DNA of 64,000 nucleotides from JBDROU01 sp043809745 [NCBI: bacterium] (GTDB taxonomy: Bacteria; Elusimicrobiota; JBDRMW01), in assembly GCA_043809745.1 (NCBI GenBank), contig JBDROU010000032.1, positions 32,678 through 96,677 on the forward strand, given 5' to 3'. Numbering within the stretch: the stretch's first letter is position 1; each line of letters opens with the position of its first letter. Of the stretch, positions 29,815-38,956 are shown piece by piece. Under the pieces are notes generated by a model. It saw nothing but the letters and a program-made list of their open reading frames with translations, had not been told where the DNA came from and searched no databases. The position numbers and the translations under genes are program-made.

Positions 29815-30590
29815 TGATGAAAAATATCCTACATAAAACAAAATGCGCAATTATACTTGGATCCGGATTAAGTGATATTAATATAGGTTTAAGACCTGTT
29901 GTGTCTGTGCCTTATGAGAAATTGAAGGGGTTCAAAATCCCGGTTGTAAGCGGCCATAAACCATATCTTGATATAGTAGAATCTGGGAGAAAAACTGCTT
30001 TAGTTTTCAGGGGCAGAATACATGGTTATGAGTGCGAGAATGTTTCTAGCAGCTATTCAATGTTAGAATATATAAAGAAGTTGGATGTAAGAAATATTCT
30101 TTTCACGAATGCGGTTGGAAGTGTTAATCCCAAAATGAATGTAGGTGCTATTGTTCTAGTAAAAGATCACATAAATTTAACTGGAACAAATCCCTTTATG
30201 TCAGGTGCTGTTAGTATTAAGAATACTAATCCATTCCAGGATTTGAGGGGTTTATATAAGAATCGTGTTTCGGATTTAATTTGGAATATTTGCAAACAGA
30301 AAAAGATTTTTATTAACAAGGGTGTGTATGCCGGAGTGCAGGGACCAATTTATGAAACAGGCGCGGAGGCTTCATATTTAAGGCGAATTGGAGCGGATGT
30401 TGTTGGTATGTCATTAGTACAGGAGATGCTTATAGCTCATTTTTTCGGATTGGTTGGAGCGTCTATCTCTTTTGTAACCAATAACCATCTCCAAAGAACA
30501 TCAGGTTCACATGAACAAGTAATTAAAAATGCCCAAAAAGCTATTATTCCGATATCAAAAATCATATCGGATTTTATTAAAAAAATTTGA
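29811..30590 (+). CDS. Purine-nucleoside phosphorylase, trimeric type I
   Basis: Splits inosine, guanosine and deoxy forms with phosphate. From ATG 29811 it has 259 residues; an in-frame ATG at 29772 would give 272, closer to the family mean, but with a 43-base overlap with deoB. Motifs: IILGSGLSD near the N-terminus, FRGRIHGYE, the FTNAVGSVNP strand, GVYAGVQGPIYETGAE, and VVGMSLVQE...SFVTNNH. The Pro of the usual VGMSTVPE is Gln here. It is distinct from the MTAP-type enzyme at 34132. Coupled to deoB by overlap. Confidence 0.9.
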   Translation: MMMKNILHKTKCAIILGSGLSDINIGLRPVVSVPYEKLKGFKIPVVSGHKPYLDIVESGRKTALVFRGRIHGYECENVSSSYSMLEYIKKLDVRNILFTNAVGSVNPKMNVGAIVLVKDHINLTGTNPFMSGAVSIKNTNPFQDLRGLYKNRVSDLIWNICKQKKIFINKGVYAGVQGPIYETGAEASYLRRIGADVVGMSLVQEMLIAHFFGLVGASISFVTNNHLQRTSGSHEQVIKNAQKAIIPISKIISDFIKKI

Positions 30591-30608
30591 ATTGGTATAT
30601 TTATACAA

Positions 30609-31949
30609 ATGAGCATATTAAGCACATATGATATTATAAGTAAAAAAAGGCAGGGTTTGGTATTAGCTAGGGAAGAGATCTCCTTTATAGTGAATGGTTT
30701 TTTACAAAAAAAGGTCAATGATTTTCAAATAGGTGCCTTTCTAATGGCGGTATTTATTAAGGGGATGAATGAAGATGAGACATATTATCTTACTGAATCT
30801 ATGGCCGGATCTGGAGAGCATCTTGATCTTAAAAGCATAAATGCCCCCAAAATAGATAAGCATTCCACAGGCGGTGTTGGAGATGGTGTAACTTTATGTC
30901 TAGTTCCAATTGTGAGTAGCTTAGGCCTTGTTGTTCCGACTATGGCAGGCAGATCGCTTGGCTATACCGGTGGAACAATAGATAAACTGGAATCAATCCC
31001 GGGGATTAATACTTCGCTGGAACCTAAATCAATAGTGAAGCAGCTACAAGATATAGGATGCGCAATATTTTCTCAAACTGATCATATTGCAGCAGCTGAT
31101 AAGTATTTTTACAGTATTAGAGACAAAATAGCTTGCGTTGAATCTCCAGGTTTGATAATATCCAGCATCTTGTCTAAGAAAATGTCAGAATCAATTGATG
31201 GTTTAGTTTTAGACATAAAGGTAGGCAGCGGCGCGTTCTTGAATAGTTTCGGTGAAGCCGAAAGATTTGCCAGCAATGTAAAACAGGTAGCCAAAAGATT
31301 AGGCATCAAAATTACACAATTCATAACTGATATGGACCAGCCTCTTGGAAAATATGTCGGGAATAGTTTAGAAATGTTCCAGGCAGTTGAAATCCTATCC
31401 GGTAAAAGGGAAGAAAATACAGATGATATCCGGCAGCTGATAGCGGAATTTGCAATGGAGATGCTTATGATGGGCGATAAATTTGCAGATAAGCGGCAAG
31501 CATTGGAAAAAGTTAACGAGGTAATCTCAAACGGGAAAGCTAAGGAGAAACTAAAAGAGTTAATTTCCTATCAGAATGGTGATGTGTCAGTTATTGACAA
31601 CCCAAGCAAACTGCCGCAAGCCCAGAACAAACTCGAGGTTTTGTCAGATGAAGAAGGTTTTGTGGAGATGATAAATGCTAGGGGTATTGCGGAATGTCTT
31701 ATGCTTTTGGGCGGTGGGAGAACAAAAGCGGATAATCCAATCGATTTATCGGCAGGTATCATACTAAATAAAAAACACGGCCAGTATGCTAGAAGCGGAG
31801 ATATACTGGGGACGCTTGTACATAACTTCTCATCGGATGATCAACGCGTGGTTCAAGCTGCAAAGAGCTTCATTGAAGCATTCAGTTTTTCGAAGGGCCA
31901 AGTAAAGGGTAAGAATCTAGTAATAGAGATAGTTAAAAATGGAATTTAA
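30609..31949 (+). CDS. pdp: Pyrimidine-nucleoside phosphorylase
   Basis: Phosphorolysis of uridine and thymidine. 446 residues, glycosyltransferase family 3 fold. The signatures are strong: KHSTGGVGDGVTL near residue 83 (phosphate site), TMAGRSLGYTGGTIDKLESIPG near 115, and the glycine-rich VLDIKVGSGAFL near 205. The family's C-terminal domain ends near residue 440. Thymidine phosphorylase (deoA) is the close alternative and cannot be excluded without testing. Its 3' end overlaps recJ by 11 bases. Confidence 0.92.
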   Translation: MSILSTYDIISKKRQGLVLAREEISFIVNGFLQKKVNDFQIGAFLMAVFIKGMNEDETYYLTESMAGSGEHLDLKSINAPKIDKHSTGGVGDGVTLCLVPIVSSLGLVVPTMAGRSLGYTGGTIDKLESIPGINTSLEPKSIVKQLQDIGCAIFSQTDHIAAADKYFYSIRDKIACVESPGLIISSILSKKMSESIDGLVLDIKVGSGAFLNSFGEAERFASNVKQVAKRLGIKITQFITDMDQPLGKYVGNSLEMFQAVEILSGKREENTDDIRQLIAEFAMEMLMMGDKFADKRQALEKVNEVISNGKAKEKLKELISYQNGDVSVIDNPSKLPQAQNKLEVLSDEEGFVEMINARGIAECLMLLGGGRTKADNPIDLSAGIILNKKHGQYARSGDILGTLVHNFSSDDQRVVQAAKSFIEAFSFSKGQVKGKNLVIEIVKNGI

Positions 31950-34062
31950 AAACCCAAGTATTTTCAATAAAAAGTGGATACTAAAAAATCGCAATGAAGA
32001 ATTGATAGATTTATTAGAAAAGAATATCCAGCTGCCAAAGACGATTATACAGCTGTTAACTCTTAAAGGCCTGGATTCGCAAGAAAAGATAGTAAATTTT
32101 CTGAATCCAAGTGTTCGCAAGCTTAATACACCATTTAAATTTTTCGGCATGGAAGAGGTGGTGCTGCGTCTTAAGAAAGCTTTGCAAGATAAAGAGAAAA
32201 TAATGGTTTATGGAGATAGGGATGTTGATGGGATAACCGCGCTCTCAATAATGGTTTATACTTTACGATTGCTCGGAGGGGATGTGGAGTGGTATTTAAA
32301 CCGGGATGAAGGTTATGGGGTAAGTGAGAAAATACTAAAAGAATTTGTCAAAAAAGGGGTTACATTAGTTGTGACGGTGGATTGCGGTATTACGGCTATT
32401 CAAGAGGTGGACTTCCTTGTTTCACAAAATGTAGACGTAATAGTAACCGATCATCATCAGCCGAAAGAAAAATTACCAAACGCGTTCGCTGTTATTAATC
32501 CACATGTACGGAACAGTTTGTACCCATTTAGTGAGCTGGCTGGTTGTGGGGTAAGTTTTAAGGTTATGCAGGCATTAATGTATTCTTTTGCCCGTGATTT
32601 TGGTAAAAAAATGTTATTTATTACCTATAATGCCGAAAGAGAAATATTATTTAAATTATATAAAAATGGGGTTCAGATTTCCGAAGTTTACAAAATTAAA
32701 GGTGAAAGTAAGACTGATAAAGATTTATTAGCAAGTATTATTGAGGATGCTGATGAATTATTCTTTGTTGATGTCGTGCAATATGAGAAAATGAGGTTAA
32801 TCTTCCCAAATATATTTTCAACTTTATTAAAACAGAAGGTTGTTAATTATTTAGGAGAACGCTTCCCTGTGAGCCGATATTTAAGAGAAGAAGAAAAGGA
32901 GATGGTTTCATTGGAACGATTAAATGAGCTTTATCTTTTTGAGGAGTTTATTTTTGATTTAAGGATGAGGCATTACTTATATCAGACTGTTGATTTGGTT
33001 GCGCTTGGGACCCTGGCTGATATGGTTCCTATGATTGATGAGAACAGAATATTGGTCAATCTCGGTTTAAAGATATTGCAGAAGACGCGTAATTTAGGAT
33101 TAAGAACCTTACTTAAGCAGTTAAGGCTAAGCGTTGACGGGACTTCTATCGGATCTAAGGAAGTGACTTGGAAGATAATACCTACTTTAAACTCTTGCGG
33201 ACGATGTCAAAAACCAGAGATCGCGGTTAATTTATTATTGGGAGAGTTCGAATCCGAGGTTCAGGGAGTTGTAAATAAGATATTGGAGATTAACGAGTTA
33301 AGAAAGGAGTTGCAGAAAAAAAATAAGAAATACTTTGAAGAATGTTTGGAAAATGAATACGATTCTGAGAGAGATAAGTTTTTGTTTCTGTATGCAGAAG
33401 ATTTGGATCATGGTGTTACGGGTATTGTTGCTAACGGTCTTTTAAGGCGTTTTCAAAAACCAGTATTTTTGCTTATCAAAATTGAGAATGAAATTCACGG
33501 ATCAGTTAGATCACCTCAAAATATAGCTGTATTGCCGATATTAGAAAAATGCTCTCGCTTTTTGTCGAATTATGGCGGGCACCAGTGCGCGGCAGGTTTT
33601 CGTCTGGCCCCGGAAAATCTTTCTTCCTTCCGCAATGCCTTAACAGAAGTGTTCGGCTCAGACATTTTTCCATTAGATATTTCGCCTAAAATAAATGTTG
33701 ATGCTGAATATTTTGATAGACAGATAGACTGGGATTTTTTAAATATTCTTGATAAATTCGAACCATTTGGCGTGGATAATAAAGAGCCTATATTTTTGTT
33801 GAAAAAAGTAAAAATTAAAAAAATAGACCAATTAGGAGTGAATAAAAATCATCTTAGGATTAATTTGGAATTCGGCGGTAAAAGATATGTCGGGATGGGT
33901 TGGGATTTTGGAGAAGTATTTTCTGCGATTGAGTGTGAAGGATATTATGATATAGTGTTTAATATTGAAGTTGATAATTCAAAATCTGAGAGATCATTTA
34001 GGTTGATTCTCCATGATATTGCAGTTTCTCAAGAAGATAAGGTATTATCTGCCTCATTTTGA
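31939..34062 (+). CDS. recJ: Single-stranded-DNA-specific exonuclease RecJ, with an insertion
   Basis: 5'-3' exonuclease of the DHH phosphoesterase family. 707 residues against about 570-580 usual. Motif I is YGDRDVDGITA (residues 91-101), with Arg where Tyr is usual but all Asp residues kept. DCG is at 148-150, DHH at 171-173, DLVALGTLADMVP at 352-364 and the DHHA1 motif YGGHQCAAGF near 545. Between DHH and DLVALGTLADMVP lies an extra region of about 110-130 residues (about 218-345) that most RecJ proteins lack; it reads as charged alpha/beta sequence. It is transcribed with nucleoside-salvage genes, which fits a supply of nucleotides from DNA. Confidence 0.92.
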   Translation: MEFKNPSIFNKKWILKNRNEELIDLLEKNIQLPKTIIQLLTLKGLDSQEKIVNFLNPSVRKLNTPFKFFGMEEVVLRLKKALQDKEKIMVYGDRDVDGITALSIMVYTLRLLGGDVEWYLNRDEGYGVSEKILKEFVKKGVTLVVTVDCGITAIQEVDFLVSQNVDVIVTDHHQPKEKLPNAFAVINPHVRNSLYPFSELAGCGVSFKVMQALMYSFARDFGKKMLFITYNAEREILFKLYKNGVQISEVYKIKGESKTDKDLLASIIEDADELFFVDVVQYEKMRLIFPNIFSTLLKQKVVNYLGERFPVSRYLREEEKEMVSLERLNELYLFEEFIFDLRMRHYLYQTVDLVALGTLADMVPMIDENRILVNLGLKILQKTRNLGLRTLLKQLRLSVDGTSIGSKEVTWKIIPTLNSCGRCQKPEIAVNLLLGEFESEVQGVVNKILEINELRKELQKKNKKYFEECLENEYDSERDKFLFLYAEDLDHGVTGIVANGLLRRFQKPVFLLIKIENEIHGSVRSPQNIAVLPILEKCSRFLSNYGGHQCAAGFRLAPENLSSFRNALTEVFGSDIFPLDISPKINVDAEYFDRQIDWDFLNILDKFEPFGVDNKEPIFLLKKVKIKKIDQLGVNKNHLRINLEFGGKRYVGMGWDFGEVFSAIECEGYYDIVFNIEVDNSKSERSFRLILHDIAVSQEDKVLSASF

Positions 34063-34131
34063 TATAATAAAGGTGGCTTTGTGTTATAAATATTTGATAG
34101 TTAATAAATAATAATAGAATTGAGAAGAACA

Positions 34132-35010
34132 ATGGCAAAACGCAAAAATATAAAAAAAGTGAAAATTGGTATAATTGGAGGGAGCGGGATCTATCAGATT
34201 GATGGCATTCAAAATCTGGAAAGGATCACCCTAAATACGCCGTTCGGGAAACCGTCTGATAGTATTATGATTGGTGAGCTCGGGGGAGTAAGAGTGGCTT
34301 TTCTGCCGAGACACGGCAGAGGACATGTAATTATGCCTTCGGAGATAAACTATAGGGCGAATATTTATGCATTTAAGATGCTCGGAATTGAAAAAATAAT
34401 TTCTATTTCCGCATGCGGGTCATTAAAGGAAGAAATACATCCTACTGATATGGTTTTTCCGGACCAATTATATGATAGGACCAAGGGCAGAGTATCTACA
34501 TTTTTTGGCAATGGTATTGTAGGTCATGTAAGTTTTGCGGATCCTTTCTGCAATGCAGTTGCTGAAAAAATTCAATCCGAAGCAAGAAATCTTGGATTTT
34601 CAACAGTAAGAGGAGGGACCTATGTTTGTATCGAGGGCCCTGCGTTTTCTACTAGAGCGGAATCAAACGTATACAGGCAGCTGGGTTTTTCAATAATTGG
34701 CATGACAAATCTTAATGAAGCTAAATTGGCTCGTGAAGCAGAGACATGTTATACTACTATTGCGTTGGTTACGGACTATGATTGCTGGAAAGTTGATGAT
34801 GATGTGGATGTAAGTAAGGTTTTGGAATATTTAAGGGCTAATGTGGATAATGTAAAAAAATTATTGAAGGAAGTAATCCCTAAACTGAAATCAAAACAAG
34901 AATGCTCATGCTCAAAAGCACTTAAATATGCTGTGATGACGAATCCGCGGTTTGCTAACAAAAATACCAAAAAAAAGTTAGCTATTTTCTTGGACAAGTA
35001 CTGGAAATAG
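34132..35010 (+). CDS. mtnP: S-methyl-5'-thioadenosine phosphorylase / 6-oxopurine phosphorylase
   Basis: 292 residues from ATG 34132 (TTG 34120 would add four). Motifs: IGIIGGSGIY near residue 12, FLPRHGRGH near 62, INYRANIYA, ISISACGSL, the substrate loop YVCIEGPAFSTRAES near 160 and IGMTNLNEAKLAREAE near 185. The IIGMTNL stretch and length mark the MTAP group, which cleaves methylthioadenosine and often inosine. No methionine-salvage genes follow; the neighbours are nucleoside salvage, so a purine nucleoside may be the real substrate. Confidence 0.88.
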   Translation: MAKRKNIKKVKIGIIGGSGIYQIDGIQNLERITLNTPFGKPSDSIMIGELGGVRVAFLPRHGRGHVIMPSEINYRANIYAFKMLGIEKIISISACGSLKEEIHPTDMVFPDQLYDRTKGRVSTFFGNGIVGHVSFADPFCNAVAEKIQSEARNLGFSTVRGGTYVCIEGPAFSTRAESNVYRQLGFSIIGMTNLNEAKLAREAETCYTTIALVTDYDCWKVDDDVDVSKVLEYLRANVDNVKKLLKEVIPKLKSKQECSCSKALKYAVMTNPRFANKNTKKKLAIFLDKYWK

Positions 35011-35017
35011 ATTTAAG

Positions 35018-35407
35018 ATGAATAAAGCAATAATTGATAATCTTATTAAAATCGCTGATGAAGCAAAGAATAATGCTTACTGTCCATACTCGCGCTTTCC
35101 TGTAGGAGCAGCTCTCTTGACAAAAAAAAAGGGTGTTTTTACCGGAGTAAATGTTGAAAATGCATCTTATGGATTAAGTATCTGTGCTGAACGGGTTGCG
35201 GTTGGAAAAGCTGTTTCTGATGGGGTAACGGATTTCATTGCTTTAGCTGTAGTTGCTGATAAAAATGGAATCTTGCCTTGCGGCGCATGCTTGCAGGTTT
35301 TGTCTGAATTCTCAGGCAATCTTGAGATTATTTATAAAATAAAAAACGGCAAAATAACAATAACAAAACTAAAGGATTTAATTCCTAAAAGATTTAAATT
35401 GAACTAA
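35018..35407 (+). CDS. cdd: Cytidine deaminase
   Basis: 129 residues, the tetrameric short form. Zinc site and catalytic Glu are in SICAERVAV (CAE, near residue 55) and PCGACLQV (near 88). The CPYSRFPVGAALL segment and the NVENASYG substrate loop are also typical. It deaminates cytidine and deoxycytidine so that pyrimidine-nucleoside phosphorylase can act. It starts 7 bases after mtnP and ends 1 base before the HAD gene. Confidence 0.95.
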   Translation: MNKAIIDNLIKIADEAKNNAYCPYSRFPVGAALLTKKKGVFTGVNVENASYGLSICAERVAVGKAVSDGVTDFIALAVVADKNGILPCGACLQVLSEFSGNLEIIYKIKNGKITITKLKDLIPKRFKLN

Positions 35408-35408
35408 G

Positions 35409-36089
35409 ATGATTAAAGCACTTATTTTTGATCTGGACAATACTCTGATTGATTTTGTTAAAATGAAAAAATATGCCGTTGAATCTGCTGTTGATGCTAT
35501 GATAGATGCTGGATTAAATATCCCGAAGGAGCAGATGGTTGAGAGGATATATGAAGTATATGAACAAGAAGGAATTGAAGATCAAAAGATATTTGATAAA
35601 ACTTTAGAGAGTGTTTTGGGCCAAATAAATTTCAAGATTTTAGCAGCAGGAATTTTTGGTTATCGTAAATCAAAAGAGAGTAATTTGAATACATATCCTC
35701 ATGTTAGACTCTCGCTCACGGAACTTACCAAGATGGGAATGCATATGGCTATTCTCTCAGATGCCCCCAGGATGCAGGCTTGGGTAAGGATATATTCACT
35801 TGGATTAGCAGATTATTTTGATGAAATAATTGCCTATGAGGATACCGGTGAAAGAAAACCTTCTCCAAAGCCTTTTGAAAAGGTTCTAAGTTTGTTAAGA
35901 GTCGACTCAACTGAAGTTCTAATGATAGGTGATTGGGTTGAGAGGGATATTGTTGGCGCAAAGAGCGTAGGTATTAAAACAGTATATGCCCGCTATGGTG
36001 ATGTTAAGAAGTCGCAGAATCCAAATTCGGATTATGAGATTACGGATATTTTGCAGTTAATTGATATAGTAAAAAAAGAGAATCGATAA
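35409..36089 (+). CDS. HAD-superfamily phosphatase
   Basis: 226 residues. The four HAD motifs are present: FDLDNTL near residue 8, ILSDAP near 118, the Lys in GERKPSPKPF near 152 and MIGDWVERDIVGA near 176. The cap is helical (C1 type). The pattern is close to the TIGR02253/YjjG-type group, which includes nucleotidases and glyceraldehyde-3-phosphate phosphatases. Its place after cdd suggests a 5'-nucleotidase that makes nucleosides for the salvage enzymes. The substrate is inferred. Confidence 0.82.
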   Translation: MIKALIFDLDNTLIDFVKMKKYAVESAVDAMIDAGLNIPKEQMVERIYEVYEQEGIEDQKIFDKTLESVLGQINFKILAAGIFGYRKSKESNLNTYPHVRLSLTELTKMGMHMAILSDAPRMQAWVRIYSLGLADYFDEIIAYEDTGERKPSPKPFEKVLSLLRVDSTEVLMIGDWVERDIVGAKSVGIKTVYARYGDVKKSQNPNSDYEITDILQLIDIVKKENR

Positions 36090-36135
36090 AGCAGCTGTGG
36101 TGTGAAAAGAGAATAAATAGAAAGGATTTTTACTT

Positions 36136-36927
36136 ATGTTTCAGATATTGGTGAATATTATTATTCCTGTTGCTGCAGGGATAGTGTTTTTTTGTTTAGC
36201 TTGGTATATAAAACAAATAGCCCCAATGAGGACACTGGTTACAGGCGGACTTACATATAGATGGGCTTTCTGGGGTTTTATATTTTTTGGTATCTATTTT
36301 GGTTCTCGCCCGCTCCAAATAATGCTTGGGCCTCATCCTATGCCGTTAATTGTAAATAATATACGCGAGTTTTTTTTAATAGGATTGTTTGCCCCAGCTG
36401 TATTCGTCGCAATGATGAGTTTAGTATTTGGTTCGGAAAAAATACTTAATATATTTGTAAAGGGTTTCTTCGCATTATGCATTTGCTTGGCTACAATATT
36501 TGTAATAGTAAATATATTTGCTATAGGCGGGAGTATGGAAATATTTTCGTTGGGTGAATGGAAAATGTATGACGGTTTGTGGTTTGGTAATCCAAACGAA
36601 AAGGTTAGATCATTGATGGGATTGCTTTTTGTAATTAGATTAATAGACCCGGTAATGATAATAATTATTGCAGCTTGTATCGTTCTCTGGAGATCATTAA
36701 CATATCCTGCAGAGAAGATGCGGATTTATGATAATATGCCAAAAAAACTTTTCTTTATGTTTCTTGCTAATATTTGTTTTTCGCTTTCTATGCTTTCAGT
36801 TGGATTCCTTTATATATTTGGTAAAGTGCCAAATCAGTGGTGGATCTATTATGTAGGCGGCTTGCTGTCCGGCATGTTCGAATTTATCAGTCTTCGTTTG
36901 CCTGTAAAAAGCAAGGTTAATTTGTAA
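36136..36927 (+). CDS. Polytopic membrane protein of unknown function, about seven TM segments
   Basis: 263 residues with hydrophobic segments near 5-23, 42-60, 75-97, 105-130, 160-185, 205-230 and 236-255. No catalytic motif is visible. The layout, with short loops such as SRPLQIMLGPHPMP, resembles the seven-helix sensor modules found in front of some signalling enzymes, but here there is no output domain. GAAAGGA precedes ATG 36136. It is followed by a palindromic repeat element rather than another operon gene. Confidence 0.6.
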   Translation: MFQILVNIIIPVAAGIVFFCLAWYIKQIAPMRTLVTGGLTYRWAFWGFIFFGIYFGSRPLQIMLGPHPMPLIVNNIREFFLIGLFAPAVFVAMMSLVFGSEKILNIFVKGFFALCICLATIFVIVNIFAIGGSMEIFSLGEWKMYDGLWFGNPNEKVRSLMGLLFVIRLIDPVMIIIIAACIVLWRSLTYPAEKMRIYDNMPKKLFFMFLANICFSLSMLSVGFLYIFGKVPNQWWIYYVGGLLSGMFEFISLRLPVKSKVNL

Positions 36928-36937
36928 TATCTTTTAC

Positions 36938-37070
36938 TATAAAAATGGGGACAGCCATTAGAAAAATGGGGACAACCCCCTATTTTTTCAGAGTAACTAA
37001 ATATTGTTTTATATTAACACAAAAAAATAGGGGGTTGTCCCTAATTTTTCTAATGTCCCTATTTTTCTAT
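36938..37070. repeat. REP-like inverted repeat ending next to a start codon
   Basis: Two arms of about 50 bases (36938-36988 and 37021-37070) are near-perfect reverse complements; each contains GGGACAACCCCCTATTTTTT or its complement. The left arm also has an internal direct repeat AAAAATGGGGACA. The loop is about 32 bases. The right arm ends 1 base before ATG 37072, so the next gene has no Shine-Dalgarno of its own. The GGGACA/TGTCCC words resemble palindromes that accompany REP-associated tyrosine transposases (from memory); no transposase is in the window. Confidence 0.75.
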
Positions 37071-37071
37071 A

Positions 37072-38613
37072 ATGAAATTACTGTTTAAATTTCTATTATT
37101 TAGCACAGCTCTCCTTTTTTTTACATCATTGCAGGCTAAAGAAATCGTTATAAATGAGATATTTTATAATGCTGTTGGTTCAGATGAAAATGAAGAATGG
37201 GTAGAGATCGTAAATATTTCCACTTCTTCAGTAGATATTAAAAATTGGAAATTCTACGATGGCAGCAATCATATCTTAAAATCAGTGCGCGGCGACCTGA
37301 TACTTCTTTCGCAGGAATACGTTGTCCTTTGTTCAAGCGGATCTAAATTTATTGATGAATATCCCTATTGCAGTGCAGATGTAGTTGATACCGTAATGAC
37401 ATTGAAGAATACAACAATGACTATCACATTATACGATGGAGATAATAATATGATTGATACGGTGACATATTATTCTGCTTGGAACAATGATGAAGACGGC
37501 AAGAGTATTGAAAGAAAGGAAGTGTTTTCTGAATCAAATGATTCGTCAAATTGGTTCGAGAGTAAGGAATTGGGAGGTACTCCCGGATCGAGCAATTCAT
37601 CCGGGCTGGTGGAAGAAGAGATACCTGAAGAGGAAGACGGACATACTACATCTATAACCGAACCAGAAGATTACGTTTACCCTGTAATAACAGAAGTCGC
37701 TCCAAATGAATTTAATGATTTTGTCGAACTGTATTATTTAGGGGGTGGTTATTGTCCAGGATTTGAGTTATTTCAAGGAGAAAGTTCCGTAAAAAGCGTA
37801 GGCGGGAATGAAGTTGAAAAGGATGATTATTGGGTGGTCTATTTTAATTCAACTCAGGTTGATGAGATCAGCGATGCCAATAGCAATGGTGTGTTGGAGT
37901 TTTATACTGCTCATAATGGGTTGACAGCTACAGATAATGTCATAAGCATAAGAAATACTGCAGGAACTATTTACGACGCGGTTATATTCAGCAACCAAGA
38001 TAGGGGAAGCTTCATATACAGCAGTAGTTATGATATTGCGGTAGCAACTGGTATTTGGGAGCCGGAGGTTGTATCAGGATATGTAGCTGATTATGAAAAA
38101 AATTCAGTTAATTATGTAAATGGAGGTACGGGCAAATCAGTGGCGAGAAAACTGTTGAGTACTGGTTTCCCAAGTGTAAGCAGTCCTGGCAATGCCTCGG
38201 ATTGGTGGATAAGTAACGTGCTAACTCCCGGAGAAGGATACAGTTTGGAGCAGCACTCTAATAAAGAATGTTTGGAGATAATTGGGCCGAATCCGTTTTC
38301 TCCATACGATTCTGATCCAGGAAGAAGAATGGCGTCAATTTCCTTTCAAGTGCCGGATTTAGCGGTAAAGAGAATGTATATTTTTGATGTTCGCGGCAGA
38401 AAAAGAATTAATTTAATTGATAATGATATTACTTTCCAGGGAGTTATGCTGGCAGGGCAGGGCAGTGGTTTTATCAGTTGGGATGGTTCGGATAGCAATG
38501 GAGATATTGTTCCGATGGGTATTTACATTGTCTATCTGGAAGCGCAGGATTCACATTCCGGTGCGGTTTGGCAAGGCAAGAAAACTATTGTAGTTGCGAA
38601 ACAATTGAGGTAG
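37072..38613 (+). CDS. Secreted lamin-tail-domain protein with FlgD-like C-terminal domain
   Basis: 513 residues. A signal peptide (1-22, ending LQAKE) leads into a lamin tail domain (about 23-175: IVINEIFYNA...NEEWVEIVNIS..SVDI.NW.FYDG, ending with a GGTPGSSN segment). An acidic linker (EEEIPEEEDG) and a second, divergent LTD-like part (about 200-390) follow. The C-terminus (about 400-510) has GPNPFSPYDSD...VRGR and ISWDGSDSNGDIVPMGIYIVYLEA, the FlgD Ig-like pattern often found at the end of exported surface proteins. It is probably a surface or periplasmic structural protein, possibly binding polysaccharide or another surface partner. Confidence 0.85.
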   Translation: MKLLFKFLLFSTALLFFTSLQAKEIVINEIFYNAVGSDENEEWVEIVNISTSSVDIKNWKFYDGSNHILKSVRGDLILLSQEYVVLCSSGSKFIDEYPYCSADVVDTVMTLKNTTMTITLYDGDNNMIDTVTYYSAWNNDEDGKSIERKEVFSESNDSSNWFESKELGGTPGSSNSSGLVEEEIPEEEDGHTTSITEPEDYVYPVITEVAPNEFNDFVELYYLGGGYCPGFELFQGESSVKSVGGNEVEKDDYWVVYFNSTQVDEISDANSNGVLEFYTAHNGLTATDNVISIRNTAGTIYDAVIFSNQDRGSFIYSSSYDIAVATGIWEPEVVSGYVADYEKNSVNYVNGGTGKSVARKLLSTGFPSVSSPGNASDWWISNVLTPGEGYSLEQHSNKECLEIIGPNPFSPYDSDPGRRMASISFQVPDLAVKRMYIFDVRGRKRINLIDNDITFQGVMLAGQGSGFISWDGSDSNGDIVPMGIYIVYLEAQDSHSGAVWQGKKTIVVAKQLR

Positions 38614-38700
38614 TTCGAAACATCTTAGTAGGAATTTCCCTAGAATTTTAATGCGTTTGTTGATTTTGTACAAAAAAAATAAAATTTTGGCATAACAATT

Positions 38701-38904
38701 GAAAACAACAGGAAATATTTTTTTCACTCCGATGCAAAATTCTTTACGGATTTCGATGAACGAAAATATTCGGTTTGCCGACAACTCGCACGCAAAAAGT
38801 CGAAGACTTTTTGCGGCTCAAACACGTCGGCAAAAGCTTCCGAATATTTTCTTCGAAACCCTAAATTTTGCAAGTCGTTACAAAAAATATTTTCTGTTGT
38901 TTTC
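38701..38904. mobile_element. 204-base near-palindrome, MITE-like
   Basis: The whole segment folds back on itself around position 38803. Outer arms GAAAACAACAG / CTGTTGTTTTC (38701-38711, 38894-38904), middle arms GAAAATATTCGG / CCGAATATTTTC (38762-38773, 38840-38851) and TTTGCCGAC / GTCGGCAAA (38774-38782, 38826-38834), and an 11-bp core CGCAAAAAGTC / GACTTTTTGCG with a GAA loop (38791-38815). It fills most of the 340-base gap between two genes. No target-site duplication is obvious. Open frames exist on both strands only because of the symmetry; I see no real gene in it. Confidence 0.75.
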
Positions 38905-38956
38905 ATAAAGGCTTTACCGAGTTAAAAAATAAAATGAGGAAACTCAGAATATCTTA

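Noticed and set aside
38699-38908. Two small open frames on opposite strands, both beginning MKTT
   Set aside because: They arise from the 204-base palindrome, which reads almost the same on both strands. No family similarity is visible.
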